In this document: positions 50,034 to 61,532 of the stretch, piece by piece | Numbering within the stretch: the first letter of the stretch is position 1 | Layout: each line of letters begins with the position of its first letter | Source of the DNA: Anaeromyxobacter sp. | GTDB lineage: Bacteria; Myxococcota; Myxococcia; Myxococcales; Anaeromyxobacteraceae | Direction of reading: 5' to 3' | Length of the DNA: 64,000 bases | Assembly: GCA_016718565.1 (NCBI GenBank) | Contig: JADKCZ010000018.1 | Coordinates: 459,001 to 523,000, forward strand | Notes under the pieces: generated by a model | Told to the model about the DNA's origin: nothing | The model's database searches: none | What the model saw: only the letters and a program-made list of their open reading frames with translations | Position numbers and translations under genes: made by a program

Positions 50034-51626
50034 ATGCTGGACAACCTCAGAGCGAACAAGGGCGGCATCATCACCTACTTCTTCCTGTTCGCCATCATCA
50101 TCGTGTTCGTGGTGAGCTTCGGTCCCGGCTCCTTCGACAAGGGGTGCAGCGGCCAGCAGGCGCCGGTGTGGGCGGCCGAGGTGAACGGCCAGGTGGTCAC
50201 GGCGGCCGAGTACGAGCAGGCCTATGGCACCCTGCTGCGCGCCTTCCAGCAGCAGGCCGGGCAGGCCTTCTCCCGCGAGCTGGCCGAGCAGCTGGGCCTG
50301 CAGGGCATGGCCATGAACCAGCTGGTGGAGCGCACCCTGGTGACCCAGGAGGCCAAGCGCCAGGGGCTGGTCATCAGCGACGACGAGCTGGCCAGGACCA
50401 TCGTGGAGCTGCCCGGCTTCCAGGGCGCCGACGGGCGCTTCGACAAGGAGGCCTACCGGGCCGCCGTCGAGGGCGCCTACGGATCGGTCAAGCAGTTCGA
50501 GAAGGTGATGCGCGAGGACCTGCTCTACCAGCGCATGCTGGCCGGGCTGCGGCAGACCGTGAAGGTGGCCGAGGGCGAGGTGCGCGAGGCCTGGACCACC
50601 GACCACGACCAGGTGAGCCTGGCCTTCGTCCGCTTCCCGCTGGCCGCCGCCGAGACCGAGGTGAAGAAGCCCACCACCACCGAGGTGGTGGCGTTCGTGG
50701 CCACCCAGGGCCCGCGCCTGGAGAAGGCCTACCAGGAGGCGGCCGCCCGCTTCGACCAGCCCAGGAAGGTGAGGGCCCGCCACATCCTGGTGAAGGTGGC
50801 GGCCGGCGCGACGGCCGACGCCGACGCCGCGGCCAGGAGGAAGCTGGAGGCCCTGGCCGCCCGCGTCGAGAAGGGGGAGGACTTCGGCCTGGTGGCCGGG
50901 CAGGCCTCCGAGGACGAGGCCAGCAAGGGCCGCGGCGGCGACCTGGGCTTCGTGGCCGAGGGGCTGGTCGAGAAGGCCTTCTCCGACGCGGCCTTCGCCC
51001 TGGAGCAGGGCAAGGTCTCGGCGCCGGTCCGCACCGCGGCCGGCTGGCACCTCATCCGCGCCGACCAGGTGGTGGCCGCCAAGAAGGTGTCGCTCGACGA
51101 GGCCCGCGCCCTGCTGGCCCCCGAGCTGATCGTCAAGGACCGCGCCGCCGCGGTGGCCGGCGCCAGGGCCGCGGCCGCGCTGGCCGCGGTCAAGGCCGGC
51201 AAGTCGCTGGCCTCGCTCTTCCCCACCGAGGAGGCCGCCAAGAAGGCCAAGCAGGCGCCGGTCAAGCTGGGGGCCGCCCTGGTGGTGGCCGACTCGACCG
51301 GTCCCTTCGGCGACCAGGGCGCCTTCGTGCCCAAGCTGGGCGCCGCGCCCGAGCTGGCGGCCGCCGGGCTGGCCGGCACCGCCGGCAAGCCGCTCGACCG
51401 GGTCTTCGAGACCGCGCAGGGACCGGTGGTGGCGGTGGTGGAGACGCGGGAGCGCCCCGACCCGGCCCAGTTCGCCGCCCAGCGCGACCAGGTGGCCCAG
51501 CGGCTCATCGGCCGCAAGGAGTCGCAGGTCCAGCAGGCCTGGCTGAAGCAGCTGCGCGACGCCGCCACGGTGAAGACCAACGCCGCCCTGACCGCCCCCG
51601 GCGCCGCCCCGGGCGAGGCCGGGTAG
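50034..51626 (+). CDS. PpiD/SurA-like peptidyl-prolyl isomerase chaperone
   Basis: A 530-residue inner-membrane-anchored periplasmic folding factor. One N-terminal TM (IITYFFLFAIIIVFVVSFG, about 14-32) is followed by a SurA-N-type chaperone domain with VNGQVVTAAEYEQAY and NQLVERTLVTQEA. A parvulin domain comes next (RARHILVKVAAGA near 243, GRGGDLGFVAEGLV, VSAPVRTAAGWHLI). A second helical part closes the protein. The domain order is PpiD-like. The ATG at 50034 with AGGAG upstream begins directly before the anchor. The upstream start at 49965 is rejected. Confidence 0.9.
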   Translation: MLDNLRANKGGIITYFFLFAIIIVFVVSFGPGSFDKGCSGQQAPVWAAEVNGQVVTAAEYEQAYGTLLRAFQQQAGQAFSRELAEQLGLQGMAMNQLVERTLVTQEAKRQGLVISDDELARTIVELPGFQGADGRFDKEAYRAAVEGAYGSVKQFEKVMREDLLYQRMLAGLRQTVKVAEGEVREAWTTDHDQVSLAFVRFPLAAAETEVKKPTTTEVVAFVATQGPRLEKAYQEAAARFDQPRKVRARHILVKVAAGATADADAAARRKLEALAARVEKGEDFGLVAGQASEDEASKGRGGDLGFVAEGLVEKAFSDAAFALEQGKVSAPVRTAAGWHLIRADQVVAAKKVSLDEARALLAPELIVKDRAAAVAGARAAAALAAVKAGKSLASLFPTEEAAKKAKQAPVKLGAALVVADSTGPFGDQGAFVPKLGAAPELAAAGLAGTAGKPLDRVFETAQGPVVAVVETRERPDPAQFAAQRDQVAQRLIGRKESQVQQAWLKQLRDAATVKTNAALTAPGAAPGEAG

Positions 51627-51651
51627 CCGCGCTGCGGGGCCCCGCCTCCTG

Positions 51652-52233
51652 ATGGCCCCTCCGCTCCTCACGCTCGCCTCGGCGAGCCCGCGCCGCCGGG
51701 AGCTCCTCGGCGCCCTCGGGCTCAGCCTCGAGGTGCGTCCGGCCCACACCGACGAGACGCCCCGCCCCGGCGAGGCCCCGGCCGACTACGCCCGCCGGGT
51801 GGCCCGGGAGAAGGCGCGCGCCGTGGACGGCGAGCTGGTGCTGGCCGCCGACACCACCGTGGCCGTGGACGGCGCGCTGCTGGGCAAGCCGCGCGACGAG
51901 GCCGACGCCGCCCGCATGCTGCGCAGCCTGTCGGGACGGTCGCACCAGGTCATCTCGGCCGTCTGCGTCCGCCGCCCGGCGATCCGCCTGGAGTTCGACG
52001 CGGTCACCACCACCGAGGTGGAGGTGGCGCCGCTCTCCGAGGCGGTCATCGCCTGGTACGTCGGCACCGGCGAGCCGCGCGACAAGGCCGGCGCCTACGC
52101 GGTGCAGGGGCTGTTCGGGGCCTTCGTGCGGGCGGTGCGCGGCAGCGTCACCGGGGTGATCGGCCTGCCGCTGGACGAGACCCTGGGGCTGCTGCGACGG
52201 GCCGGCTACCCGCTGCCCTGGGAGGCGCGGTGA
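51652..52233 (+). CDS. maf: Maf-family nucleoside-triphosphate pyrophosphatase
   Basis: A 193-residue house-cleaning pyrophosphatase. LASASPRRRELLGALG at the N-terminus, DADTTVAVDG-type LAADTTVAVDGALLGKP (about 64-80), and the GAYAVQGLFGAFV with VTGVIGLPL blocks are hallmark Maf features. It hydrolyses non-canonical or nucleotide triphosphates (dTTP/UTP or m7GTP classes). The subclass is not decided. It overlaps yggS by 4 bases (GTGA). Confidence 0.93.
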   Translation: MAPPLLTLASASPRRRELLGALGLSLEVRPAHTDETPRPGEAPADYARRVAREKARAVDGELVLAADTTVAVDGALLGKPRDEADAARMLRSLSGRSHQVISAVCVRRPAIRLEFDAVTTTEVEVAPLSEAVIAWYVGTGEPRDKAGAYAVQGLFGAFVRAVRGSVTGVIGLPLDETLGLLRRAGYPLPWEAR

Positions 52234-52868
52234 GCCTGGCGGCGCGGCTGGCGGCCCTCACCGCCGCGCTCCCCCCGCGCGTCACGCTCATCGCCGTCTC
52301 CAAGACCCAGCCGGCCTCGGCCATCCGCGAGGCGTACGCCGCCGGGCAGCGCCACTTCGGCGAGAACTACGCGCAGGAGTGGCGCGAGAAGGCCCTGGCC
52401 CTGGCCGACCTGCCCGGGCTCACCTGGCACTTCATCGGCGGGCTGCAGACCAACAAGGTGAGGCTCCTGGCCGGCCAGGTGGCCTACGTGCACACGGTGG
52501 ACCGGCTGGAGCTGGCGCGCGAGCTGTCGAAGCGCTGGGCCGCCGCCGGCGCCACCCTGAAGGTGCTGCTGGAGGTCAACGTGGGCGGCGAGCGGCAGAA
52601 GGCCGGCTGCGCCCCCGGCGGCGCCGCGGCGCTGGCCGGGGCGGTGCGGGCCCTGCCCGCCCTCGAGCTGGTGGGGCTGACCTGCATCCCGCCGCCGGAG
52701 GACGACCCGCGGCCGCACTTCCGGGCCCTGCGGGGGCTGCGCGACGACCTCGGCCTGGCCGAGCTCTCCATGGGGATGAGCGCCGACTGGCCGGTGGCGG
52801 TGGAGGAGGGCGCCACCATGGTGCGGGTGGGGACCGCCCTGTTCGGCGCGCGGCCGCCGCGGGCCTGA
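52230..52868 (+). CDS. yggS: YggS/PLPBP pyridoxal-phosphate homeostasis protein
   Basis: A 212-residue PLP-binding barrel protein that buffers PLP and affects amino- and keto-acid pools. The cofactor lysine is Lys25 in LIAVSKTQP. The HFGENYAQEWREKAL and WHFIGGLQTNKV blocks (about 47-82), LELVGLTCIPPPEDD and the phosphate-binding SMGMSADWPVAVEEGATMVRVG complete the family. It starts at the GTG overlapping the maf stop, with GGAGG 5 bases before. Confidence 0.95.
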   Translation: MSLAARLAALTAALPPRVTLIAVSKTQPASAIREAYAAGQRHFGENYAQEWREKALALADLPGLTWHFIGGLQTNKVRLLAGQVAYVHTVDRLELARELSKRWAAAGATLKVLLEVNVGGERQKAGCAPGGAAALAGAVRALPALELVGLTCIPPPEDDPRPHFRALRGLRDDLGLAELSMGMSADWPVAVEEGATMVRVGTALFGARPPRA

Positions 52869-52906
52869 CCCGGGGTGGCGCGGCGGAGGCCGCAGGCCAG
52901 GCCGCC

Positions 52907-53128
52907 TCAGAGCAGCCGCAGCTTGAGCCGGCCGGCGTCGGTCACCGTGACCCGGAAGTCGGCGCCGCAGTAGTAGCAGCGGATCTCGTCCTCGTCGCCG
53001 AACTTGTCGTCGTAGGGGTTGTTGGCGGCGCACTCCGGGCAGTCGAAGTCGCCGAAGCGGCGCGTCGACCCGTCGAGGCCGGCGTCCTTGTTCTCGTCCT
53101 CGTCGTCGTAGCCCTGGTCCACCGGCAT
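52907..53128 (-). CDS. Small acidic zinc-ribbon protein
   Basis: A 73-residue protein. An acidic N-terminus (DQGYDDEDENKD) leads into two CxxC knuckles: FDCPECAANNPYDD and IRCYYCGADF, about 20 residues apart. This makes a zinc ribbon. The remainder is a short beta hairpin. Such proteins often bind nucleic acid or RNA polymerase. The role is not known. ATG at 53128. It is convergent with yggS across 38 bases. Confidence 0.75.
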   Translation of the reverse strand: MPVDQGYDDEDENKDAGLDGSTRRFGDFDCPECAANNPYDDKFGDEDEIRCYYCGADFRVTVTDAGRLKLRLL

Positions 53129-53168
53129 GTGGCGTCTCCCGGGGCGGGAGCGTAGCCGATCCCGGGGG

Positions 53169-53190
53169 CGGTCGGGGTCGGGGTCGAGCC
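53169..53190. repeat. Short hexamer array beside the palindrome
   Basis: Three to four copies of GGTCGG/GGTCGA directly precede the palindrome at 53197, in the 161-base spacer between the divergent zinc-ribbon and DUF3108-like genes. Same arrangement as at 55477-55647 but with a much shorter array. Confidence 0.7.
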
Positions 53191-53196
53191 GGTCTG

Positions 53197-53239
53197 CTCA
53201 CCCTCTCCCCCACACCGTGGGGGAGAGGGCCGGGGTGAG
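53197..53239. repeat. 43-base palindromic element, copy 1
   Basis: CTCACC outside and CTCTCCCCCAC inside are mirrored by GTGGGGGAGAG and GGTGAG, with a 3-base loop and an asymmetric GGCCG insertion in the right arm. The inner 11-bp stem is perfect. Together with about 15 flanking bases it is almost identical to the copy at 55605. Confidence 0.85.
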
Positions 53240-53289
53240 GGGGCCGCCCGCGGTCGGGTCGGTGGACGCGCCGGCGGGGTCGCGGCATC

Positions 53290-54090
53290 GTGCCGGACAT
53301 GCACCTCGCGCCGCTCGCCCTCTCCCTGGCCGCCCTGGCCGGCGCCGCCACCCCCGGCGCGCCACCGGCGCCCCCCTGCGCCCTCCCGCTGCTGGCCGGG
53401 CCGGCGCCCTTCGGGCCGGGCGAGGTGCTCGCCATGGACCTCGGGCTGCTCGGCGCGGTGCGGGTCGGCGAGGTGAAGTTCTCGGTGGAGCGAGCGCTCT
53501 CCGGCGGCCAGGTGCTCCCGCTGACGGCCCGGGCGCGCAACACCGCCCGCTTCGGGCCGCTGCAGCGGCTGGTGGCGGTGGGGCTCTCCTGGATCGACGC
53601 GCGCACGCTCCGGCCCGAGCGCTACCACGAGGAGTCCGACGAGGACGGCCGCCGGCGGGTCAGCGACACCAGGCTGCGGCCGGCGGCCCCGGAGGTCACC
53701 ATGACCTTCTCCGACGGCGGCCAGGCGGGGCGCGCCAGCTACGCCCGCCAGGGCGAGGCGCTCGACGCGCTCTCGGCGCTCTACCTGCTGCGGGCGGCGC
53801 GTCTGGTGGCCGGCGAGCGGTTCTGCTTCGACATGGTGGGCAACGGGAAGTACTGGCGCGTGGAGGGGACGGTGGGGGCGCCCGAGGTGGTGGAGGTCCC
53901 GGCCGGGAAGTTCCGCGCCTGGCGGCTGGAGGCGCGGGCGCGTCGCGCCGACGGCCAGGGCAAGGACCGGCCGCTCTACCTGTGGCTCTCCGACGACGCG
54001 CGGCGCCTGCCGGTGGCGGCGGTCTCGGAGGTGGATCTCGGGCCGGTGTCGGCCAAGCTGGTGGAGGCCCGCGGCACCCGGCGCCCCTGA
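53290..54090 (+). CDS. DUF3108-like secreted protein
   Basis: A 266-residue protein (or 263 from the ATG at 53299) with a short signal peptide (MHLAPLALSLAALAGAA). The mature beta-rich domain has the DUF3108 style: GEVLAMDLGLLGAVRVGEVKFS (about 45-67), WIDARTLRPERYHEESDEDGR, and LYLWLSDDARRLPVAAVSEVDLG near the end. This superfamily includes outer-membrane or periplasmic proteins of lipid-transport-like folds. Exact role unknown. It is divergent from the zinc-ribbon gene with the palindrome in the spacer. Confidence 0.8.
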   Translation: MPDMHLAPLALSLAALAGAATPGAPPAPPCALPLLAGPAPFGPGEVLAMDLGLLGAVRVGEVKFSVERALSGGQVLPLTARARNTARFGPLQRLVAVGLSWIDARTLRPERYHEESDEDGRRRVSDTRLRPAAPEVTMTFSDGGQAGRASYARQGEALDALSALYLLRAARLVAGERFCFDMVGNGKYWRVEGTVGAPEVVEVPAGKFRAWRLEARARRADGQGKDRPLYLWLSDDARRLPVAAVSEVDLGPVSAKLVEARGTRRP

Positions 54091-54113
54091 GGGGCGGGGG
54101 GCGCCCCTCCGGC

Positions 54114-54518
54114 TCACATGCGCGCGGCCACCTGGGCGACGCGCCGCCGCAGGTTGGCCAGCACCTCGGAGAGGTACTCGAGCTGCTCGATGGGGCCGCC
54201 GCCGAGCGCCAGGGCCAGCAGCTTCTGCTGCGAGACCTCGGGGTCGGCCAGCACCGCCTCGACGCGGCCCATGAAGCCGGTGATGGAGCCCATGGCCTCG
54301 CGGGCCTCGCGCAGGTCGTCGGCCAGGAAGTCGAGGACCACGTGCTCGCGGGCCGTCTTGCTCGCCAGGCGGCGCCGCAGCGCCTCCACCGGGTCGATGG
54401 CCGGCGGCGTGGGCGCCTGGGGGCGCGCCACCGCGCCGGCCGGGGACCCCACCAGCGCCACCCGCGCCACCGGGACCGCCTGCCCGAGCCGCTCCGCCGC
54501 CTGGTTCCGCACCGTCAT
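54114..54518 (-). CDS. Helical protein of unknown function, coupled to HTH protein
   Basis: A 134-residue protein. After a flexible Ala/Pro-rich N-terminal 40 residues it is predicted helical, with EALRRRLASKTAREHVVLDF and LEYLSEVLANLRRRVAQVAA in amphipathic heptads. No catalytic or metal motif. Its start overlaps the stop of the preceding HTH gene by 4 bases (ATGA), so the two are translated together and may act as a pair. Unknown. Confidence 0.65.
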   Translation of the reverse strand: MTVRNQAAERLGQAVPVARVALVGSPAGAVARPQAPTPPAIDPVEALRRRLASKTAREHVVLDFLADDLREAREAMGSITGFMGRVEAVLADPEVSQQKLLALALGGGPIEQLEYLSEVLANLRRRVAQVAARM

Positions 54519-55387
54519 GCCGGCCTCCCGTCCACGCCGCCCGCGCCGGCCGGAAGGACCGGCCGGCTCGCCTCGTCCACCACACCCTTGGCCCGCCGCC
54601 TGGCCACCGCCGCGACGGCCGCCGCGATCCGCTCCGGCGACTGCCCCTCCTCGCGCAGCTCGCGGACCTCGCGGAGGGAGGCCGCGAAGGCCTCGTCGCC
54701 GTCCCGGCCGCGGGCCTGGCAGAGGGCCCGCGCCAGCTCCCGCTCTCGCCGGGCGGCCGGGGTCGCCGGCGGAGCCACCGGCGCCGGCTGCTCGAGCCGC
54801 GCCGCCCTGGCCGGGGCCGGCCGAGCCGACCGGTCGGCCACCCGGGCCACCGGCCCTGCCGCCGGACCGGACCGCCCGTCCGGCGGCGCCGCGTCCACCG
54901 GCGCCGGGGCGGCCCGGCCGAGCAGCACGTCGTCGCCCACCGGCTCACCGAACGCCTCGGCCGGCAGCGCCACGCGCCACAGGGTGCCGCGGTTGTCGCG
55001 GTGCAGCGGCCGGGCGAAGCCCTTCTGGACCAGGCCGTCGAGCACCCGCAGCAGCCGGCGCTCGGAGAGGCGCAGCCGCGCCATCAGCTCTCGCTTGCCG
55101 GCGCGGGCCCAGTTGCGCCCCTCGCCATAGGCCAGCCGGAGCAGCTGGAAGTAGGCCGCCTGCTCCTCGGCCTCCAGCACCTCGCCGGCCCGATCGAGCG
55201 CCTCGAGCGGCAGGGCCACGAAGGAGGCGCGGACGCGGGCCGCGCCCAGCAGCTCGCCGGCGTAGGGGACCCGCCGCATCTCGCCGGGCGCCAGGGCCTC
55301 GGCGGGCACCGCGCCGGGCTCGAGGGGCGCCGTCGCCAGCGCCGCGCTGCCGCGGATACCTCGGTAGTAGGCCAGCCCCTTCGCCAC
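54515..55387 (-). CDS. Winged-helix protein with disordered linker
   Basis: A 290-residue protein from a GTG start behind GGAGG. The domain around residues 70-140 (AAYFQLLRLAYGEGRNWARA, RELMARLRLSERRLLRVLDG, GFARPLHRDNRGTLWRVALP) reads as a winged helix with the recognition helix in RLSERRLLRVLDG. It resembles replication-initiator or MarR-type wings. A Pro/Ala-rich linker (about 150-205) and a helical end follow. No phage, plasmid or mobile context is nearby, so a chromosomal regulator is the working call. The promoter lies at 55419-55446. Confidence 0.72.
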   Translation of the reverse strand: MAKGLAYYRGIRGSAALATAPLEPGAVPAEALAPGEMRRVPYAGELLGAARVRASFVALPLEALDRAGEVLEAEEQAAYFQLLRLAYGEGRNWARAGKRELMARLRLSERRLLRVLDGLVQKGFARPLHRDNRGTLWRVALPAEAFGEPVGDDVLLGRAAPAPVDAAPPDGRSGPAAGPVARVADRSARPAPARAARLEQPAPVAPPATPAARRERELARALCQARGRDGDEAFAASLREVRELREEGQSPERIAAAVAAVARRRAKGVVDEASRPVLPAGAGGVDGRPA

Positions 55388-55418
55388 CAGACCTCCGCCC
55401 TGCCGGATTCGAGGGTCC

Positions 55419-55446
55419 AGGGTAATCGCACGATATCGGGGGTCAA
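55419..55446 (-). promoter_or_regulatory. Sigma-70-type promoter of the winged-helix gene
   Basis: On the minus strand TTGACC (55441-55446) and TACCCT (55419-55424) are 16 bases apart, about 32 bases before the GTG at 55387. It lies in an AT-rich stretch next to the hexamer array, so the array sits immediately upstream of the -35. Confidence 0.5.
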
Positions 55447-55476
55447 TTTTCCGACCGACGGGAGGTGGTCAGGACC

Positions 55477-55597
<121 letters not shown>

Positions 55598-55604
55598 TGG
55601 TCTG

Positions 55605-55647
55605 CTCACCCTCTCCCCCACACGGTGGGGGAGAGGGCCGGGGTGAG
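55605..55647. repeat. 43-base palindromic element, copy 2
   Basis: Inner stem CTCTCCCCCAC / GTGGGGGAGAG and outer CTCACC / GGTGAG, as at 53197, with 3-base loop. Directly follows the hexamer array. Left flank GGTCTG and right flank GGGGGCCGCCCG are also shared with copy 1, so the repeat unit is longer than the palindrome itself. Confidence 0.85.
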
Positions 55648-55684
55648 GGGGCCGCCCGGGGCCGCGGTCGGGGCGCCAACGAGA

Positions 55685-55706
55685 ACGGCGCCCCTGGGGG
55701 CGCCGT
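55685..55706 (-). terminator. Terminator of DUF507 gene
   Basis: ACGGCGCCCC-TG-GGGGCGCCGT, a perfect 10-bp stem, lies 30 bases past the stop of the DUF507 gene. On the minus strand it is followed by TCTCGTT. Good position and symmetry. Confidence 0.6.
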
Positions 55707-55735
55707 CTCCGCTGCGGGGTGCGACGTGGCTGGGC

Positions 55736-56254
55736 CTAGATGAGGCCGCGGCTCCGCCGGAGCAGCTCCACCATCTTGCCGTACTCGATGTCGAAGGCGG
55801 CCGTGCCCTCCTGCAGGTGCTTCAGGCGGGCGCGCGCCTCGCGCTCGATCTCGTCGTCCACGTCGAGGTGCCGGCGGAAGATCCCGAAGACCTTCTTCCG
55901 GATGATGTTGTCCTCGGAGTAGACCTCCTCCACGTTGCGGGAGACCAGGAGGAACTCGATCATCTGGCCGATGACGTACTCGATGCCCTCGTCGCCCATC
56001 TTGAAGCCGCGGACGTCGGCCATCTCGCGCTTCACGGCGTTGAACCTGGAGTGGTCGTAGCCGCGGCGCTCCAGCGCCTCGCGGGTGGCCGCGTTGACGC
56101 GCTCCTCGGCCGCCAGGTACTCCTTCATGATCGCCGCCATGTCCATCTCGGCATCGGCGATGCGGAGCGTCTCCACCTCGACGTCGCCGTCCTGCATGAG
56201 GGTCGAGACGACCTCTCGGGCGATGGTGGGGATGACCTTGGGGTAGAGCCGCAT
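55736..56254 (-). CDS. DUF507 family protein
   Basis: A 172-residue soluble helical protein. MRLYPKVIPTIAREVVSTLM and EEVYSEDNIIRKKVFGIFRR are typical of DUF507, a family seen mainly in Deltaproteobacteria and relatives. Two homologous halves are visible (N-terminal to about 90, then 95-172). The start at 56254 follows GGCGAGGAA with a sensible spacing. The alternative at 56299 has no ribosome site. Function unknown. Monocistronic by its promoter and terminator. Confidence 0.85.
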   Translation of the reverse strand: MRLYPKVIPTIAREVVSTLMQDGDVEVETLRIADAEMDMAAIMKEYLAAEERVNAATREALERRGYDHSRFNAVKREMADVRGFKMGDEGIEYVIGQMIEFLLVSRNVEEVYSEDNIIRKKVFGIFRRHLDVDDEIEREARARLKHLQEGTAAFDIEYGKMVELLRRSRGLI

Positions 56255-56340
56255 TGATTTTTCCTCGCCACGACGTCCGGGGCCCACGCCGTGGGCCATC
56301 TTCAGCGCCGTGAGCGGGAACCGCGGTTGAAAGGTGAAGC

Positions 56341-56370
56341 CTTGTAAACCCCAGCCCGCCGCACGGGCAA
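56341..56370 (-). promoter_or_regulatory. Candidate sigma-70 promoter of DUF507 gene
   Basis: On the minus strand TTGCCC (56365-56370) and TACAAG (56341-56346) are separated by 18 bases, about 87 bases before the ATG. It is in a locally AT-richer part of the 278-base gap. The spacing is slightly long and the boxes each match four of six positions. Confidence 0.4.
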
Positions 56371-56472
56371 GGGAAAACTATCTCGTTTGGGCACTTTCCG
56401 TGCAGGGAAAAGAGCGGCCGCACCCCCTTGGGAACGGTTCCGCCCGGCGCCCGCAGGCGCCCGAGACGAGGA

Positions 56473-56500
56473 CGGCGCCCCCCGCCTTCGGGGAGCGCCG
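56473..56500 (-). terminator. Terminator of the aldolase gene
   Basis: A 12-bp stem with one mismatch (56473-56484 with 56489-56500) and 4-base loop lies about 33 bases past the aldolase stop. On the minus strand it is followed by TCCTCGTCTC. The spacer between 56255 and 56532 contains this hairpin, the promoter above and a 7-bp dyad at about 56279-56295, and no gene. Confidence 0.5.
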
Positions 56501-56532
56501 CCGGACGCGGGCCCGAGGGGCCGTCGACCCTT

Positions 56533-57456
56533 CTAGGCCGAGTAGATCTTCATCACGTCGGCCAGCAGCTTGAGCGCCTCGGCCTTGGGGCGCTGGAAGG
56601 CGTTGCGGCCCATGATGGAGCCGAAGGCGCCGCCCTCGGCGATGCCCTTCACCTCCGCCAGCACCTCCTCGGAGCCCTTGGCCTCGCCGCCGGAGAAGAT
56701 GACGATGCGCTTGCCGCCGAAGGCGGCCTGCACCACGTGGCGCACCCGCTCGGGCAGGGTCTTCACCGGGATCTGCAGCTTCTCGTAGACCTTCTTGGCC
56801 TCGGGGTGCTCCAGGAACTCCTTGGGCGGCTTGACCTTGATGACGTGCGAGCCCATCTGCGCCGCGATCTGGGCGGCGTAGGCGGCGATGTCCACCGCGG
56901 TCTCGCCGTCCTTGGAGACGCCGCTGCCGCGCGGGTAGCTCCAGGTCACCACCACCAGGCCGGCCGCCTTGGCCTCCTCGGTGATGACGCGCAGGTTCTC
57001 CAGCTGCTCGTTGCGGGCGTCGGAGCCCGGGTAGATCGTGTAGCCGACGGCCGCGCAGCCCAGCCGCACCGCCTCCTTCACCGAGCTGGTCACGGCCGAG
57101 TTGGGCGCGCCGCCGGTCTTGGAGAGCGAGTCGGAGTTGTTGACCTTGAGGATGAGCGGGATCTGGCCGGCGTACTTGTGGGCCACCGCCTCGATGAAGC
57201 CGAGCGGGGCCGCGTAGGCGTTGCAGCCGGCGTCGATGGCCAGGTTGACGTGGTACTCGGGGTCGTAGCCGGCCGGGTTGGGCGCGAAGGAGCGGGCCGG
57301 GCCGTGCTCGAAGCCCTGGTCGACCGGGAGGATGACGAGCTTGCCGGTGCCGGCCAGCGTGCCGGTCATGAGCAGGCGGTAGAGGTTGGCGCGGGTGCCG
57401 GCGTTGTCGGACTCGTACCAGGACAGGATTTCCTTCACTCGCGGTGTGATAGCCAT
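56533..57456 (-). CDS. fbaB: Class I fructose-bisphosphate aldolase, DhnA/archaeal type
   Basis: A 307-residue aldolase of the FbaB/DhnA type, using a Schiff-base lysine in SHVIKVKPPKEF. The VDQGFEHGP N-terminal motif, SWYESDNAGTRANLYRLL and GGAFGSIMGRNAFQRPK phosphate-binding end support it. It interconverts fructose 1,6-bisphosphate with dihydroxyacetone phosphate and glyceraldehyde 3-phosphate in glycolysis and gluconeogenesis. The start at 57456 has a GGAGAA ribosome site. Monocistronic. The 196 bases upstream to addA's end hold no gene. Confidence 0.94.
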   Translation of the reverse strand: MAITPRVKEILSWYESDNAGTRANLYRLLMTGTLAGTGKLVILPVDQGFEHGPARSFAPNPAGYDPEYHVNLAIDAGCNAYAAPLGFIEAVAHKYAGQIPLILKVNNSDSLSKTGGAPNSAVTSSVKEAVRLGCAAVGYTIYPGSDARNEQLENLRVITEEAKAAGLVVVTWSYPRGSGVSKDGETAVDIAAYAAQIAAQMGSHVIKVKPPKEFLEHPEAKKVYEKLQIPVKTLPERVRHVVQAAFGGKRIVIFSGGEAKGSEEVLAEVKGIAEGGAFGSIMGRNAFQRPKAEALKLLADVMKIYSA

Positions 57457-57652
57457 CGTCGGTTCTCCAGGCTTGGGTTGGTCGCGGGGGGCGCACGCCG
57501 TGCTGGGGCGCCGAGGTGGCCGCATCTTCCGGGAGAGGGGGCGCGGAATGCAAGCACCGATCGCCCCATCCAGGAGGGCCGTGTCCGCTCGCGGACGGTC
57601 CGGGGCCGCGCCACGGGAACCGGGGAGGGGCGCGGCGCCCGGCCGCAGCCTC

Positions 57653-61528
<3,876 letters not shown>

Positions 61529-61532
<4 letters not shown>

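Noticed and set aside
53155..53240. Palindromes as simple terminators
   Set aside because: Copy 1 lies between two divergent genes, where no transcript ends. A repeat identity fits better.
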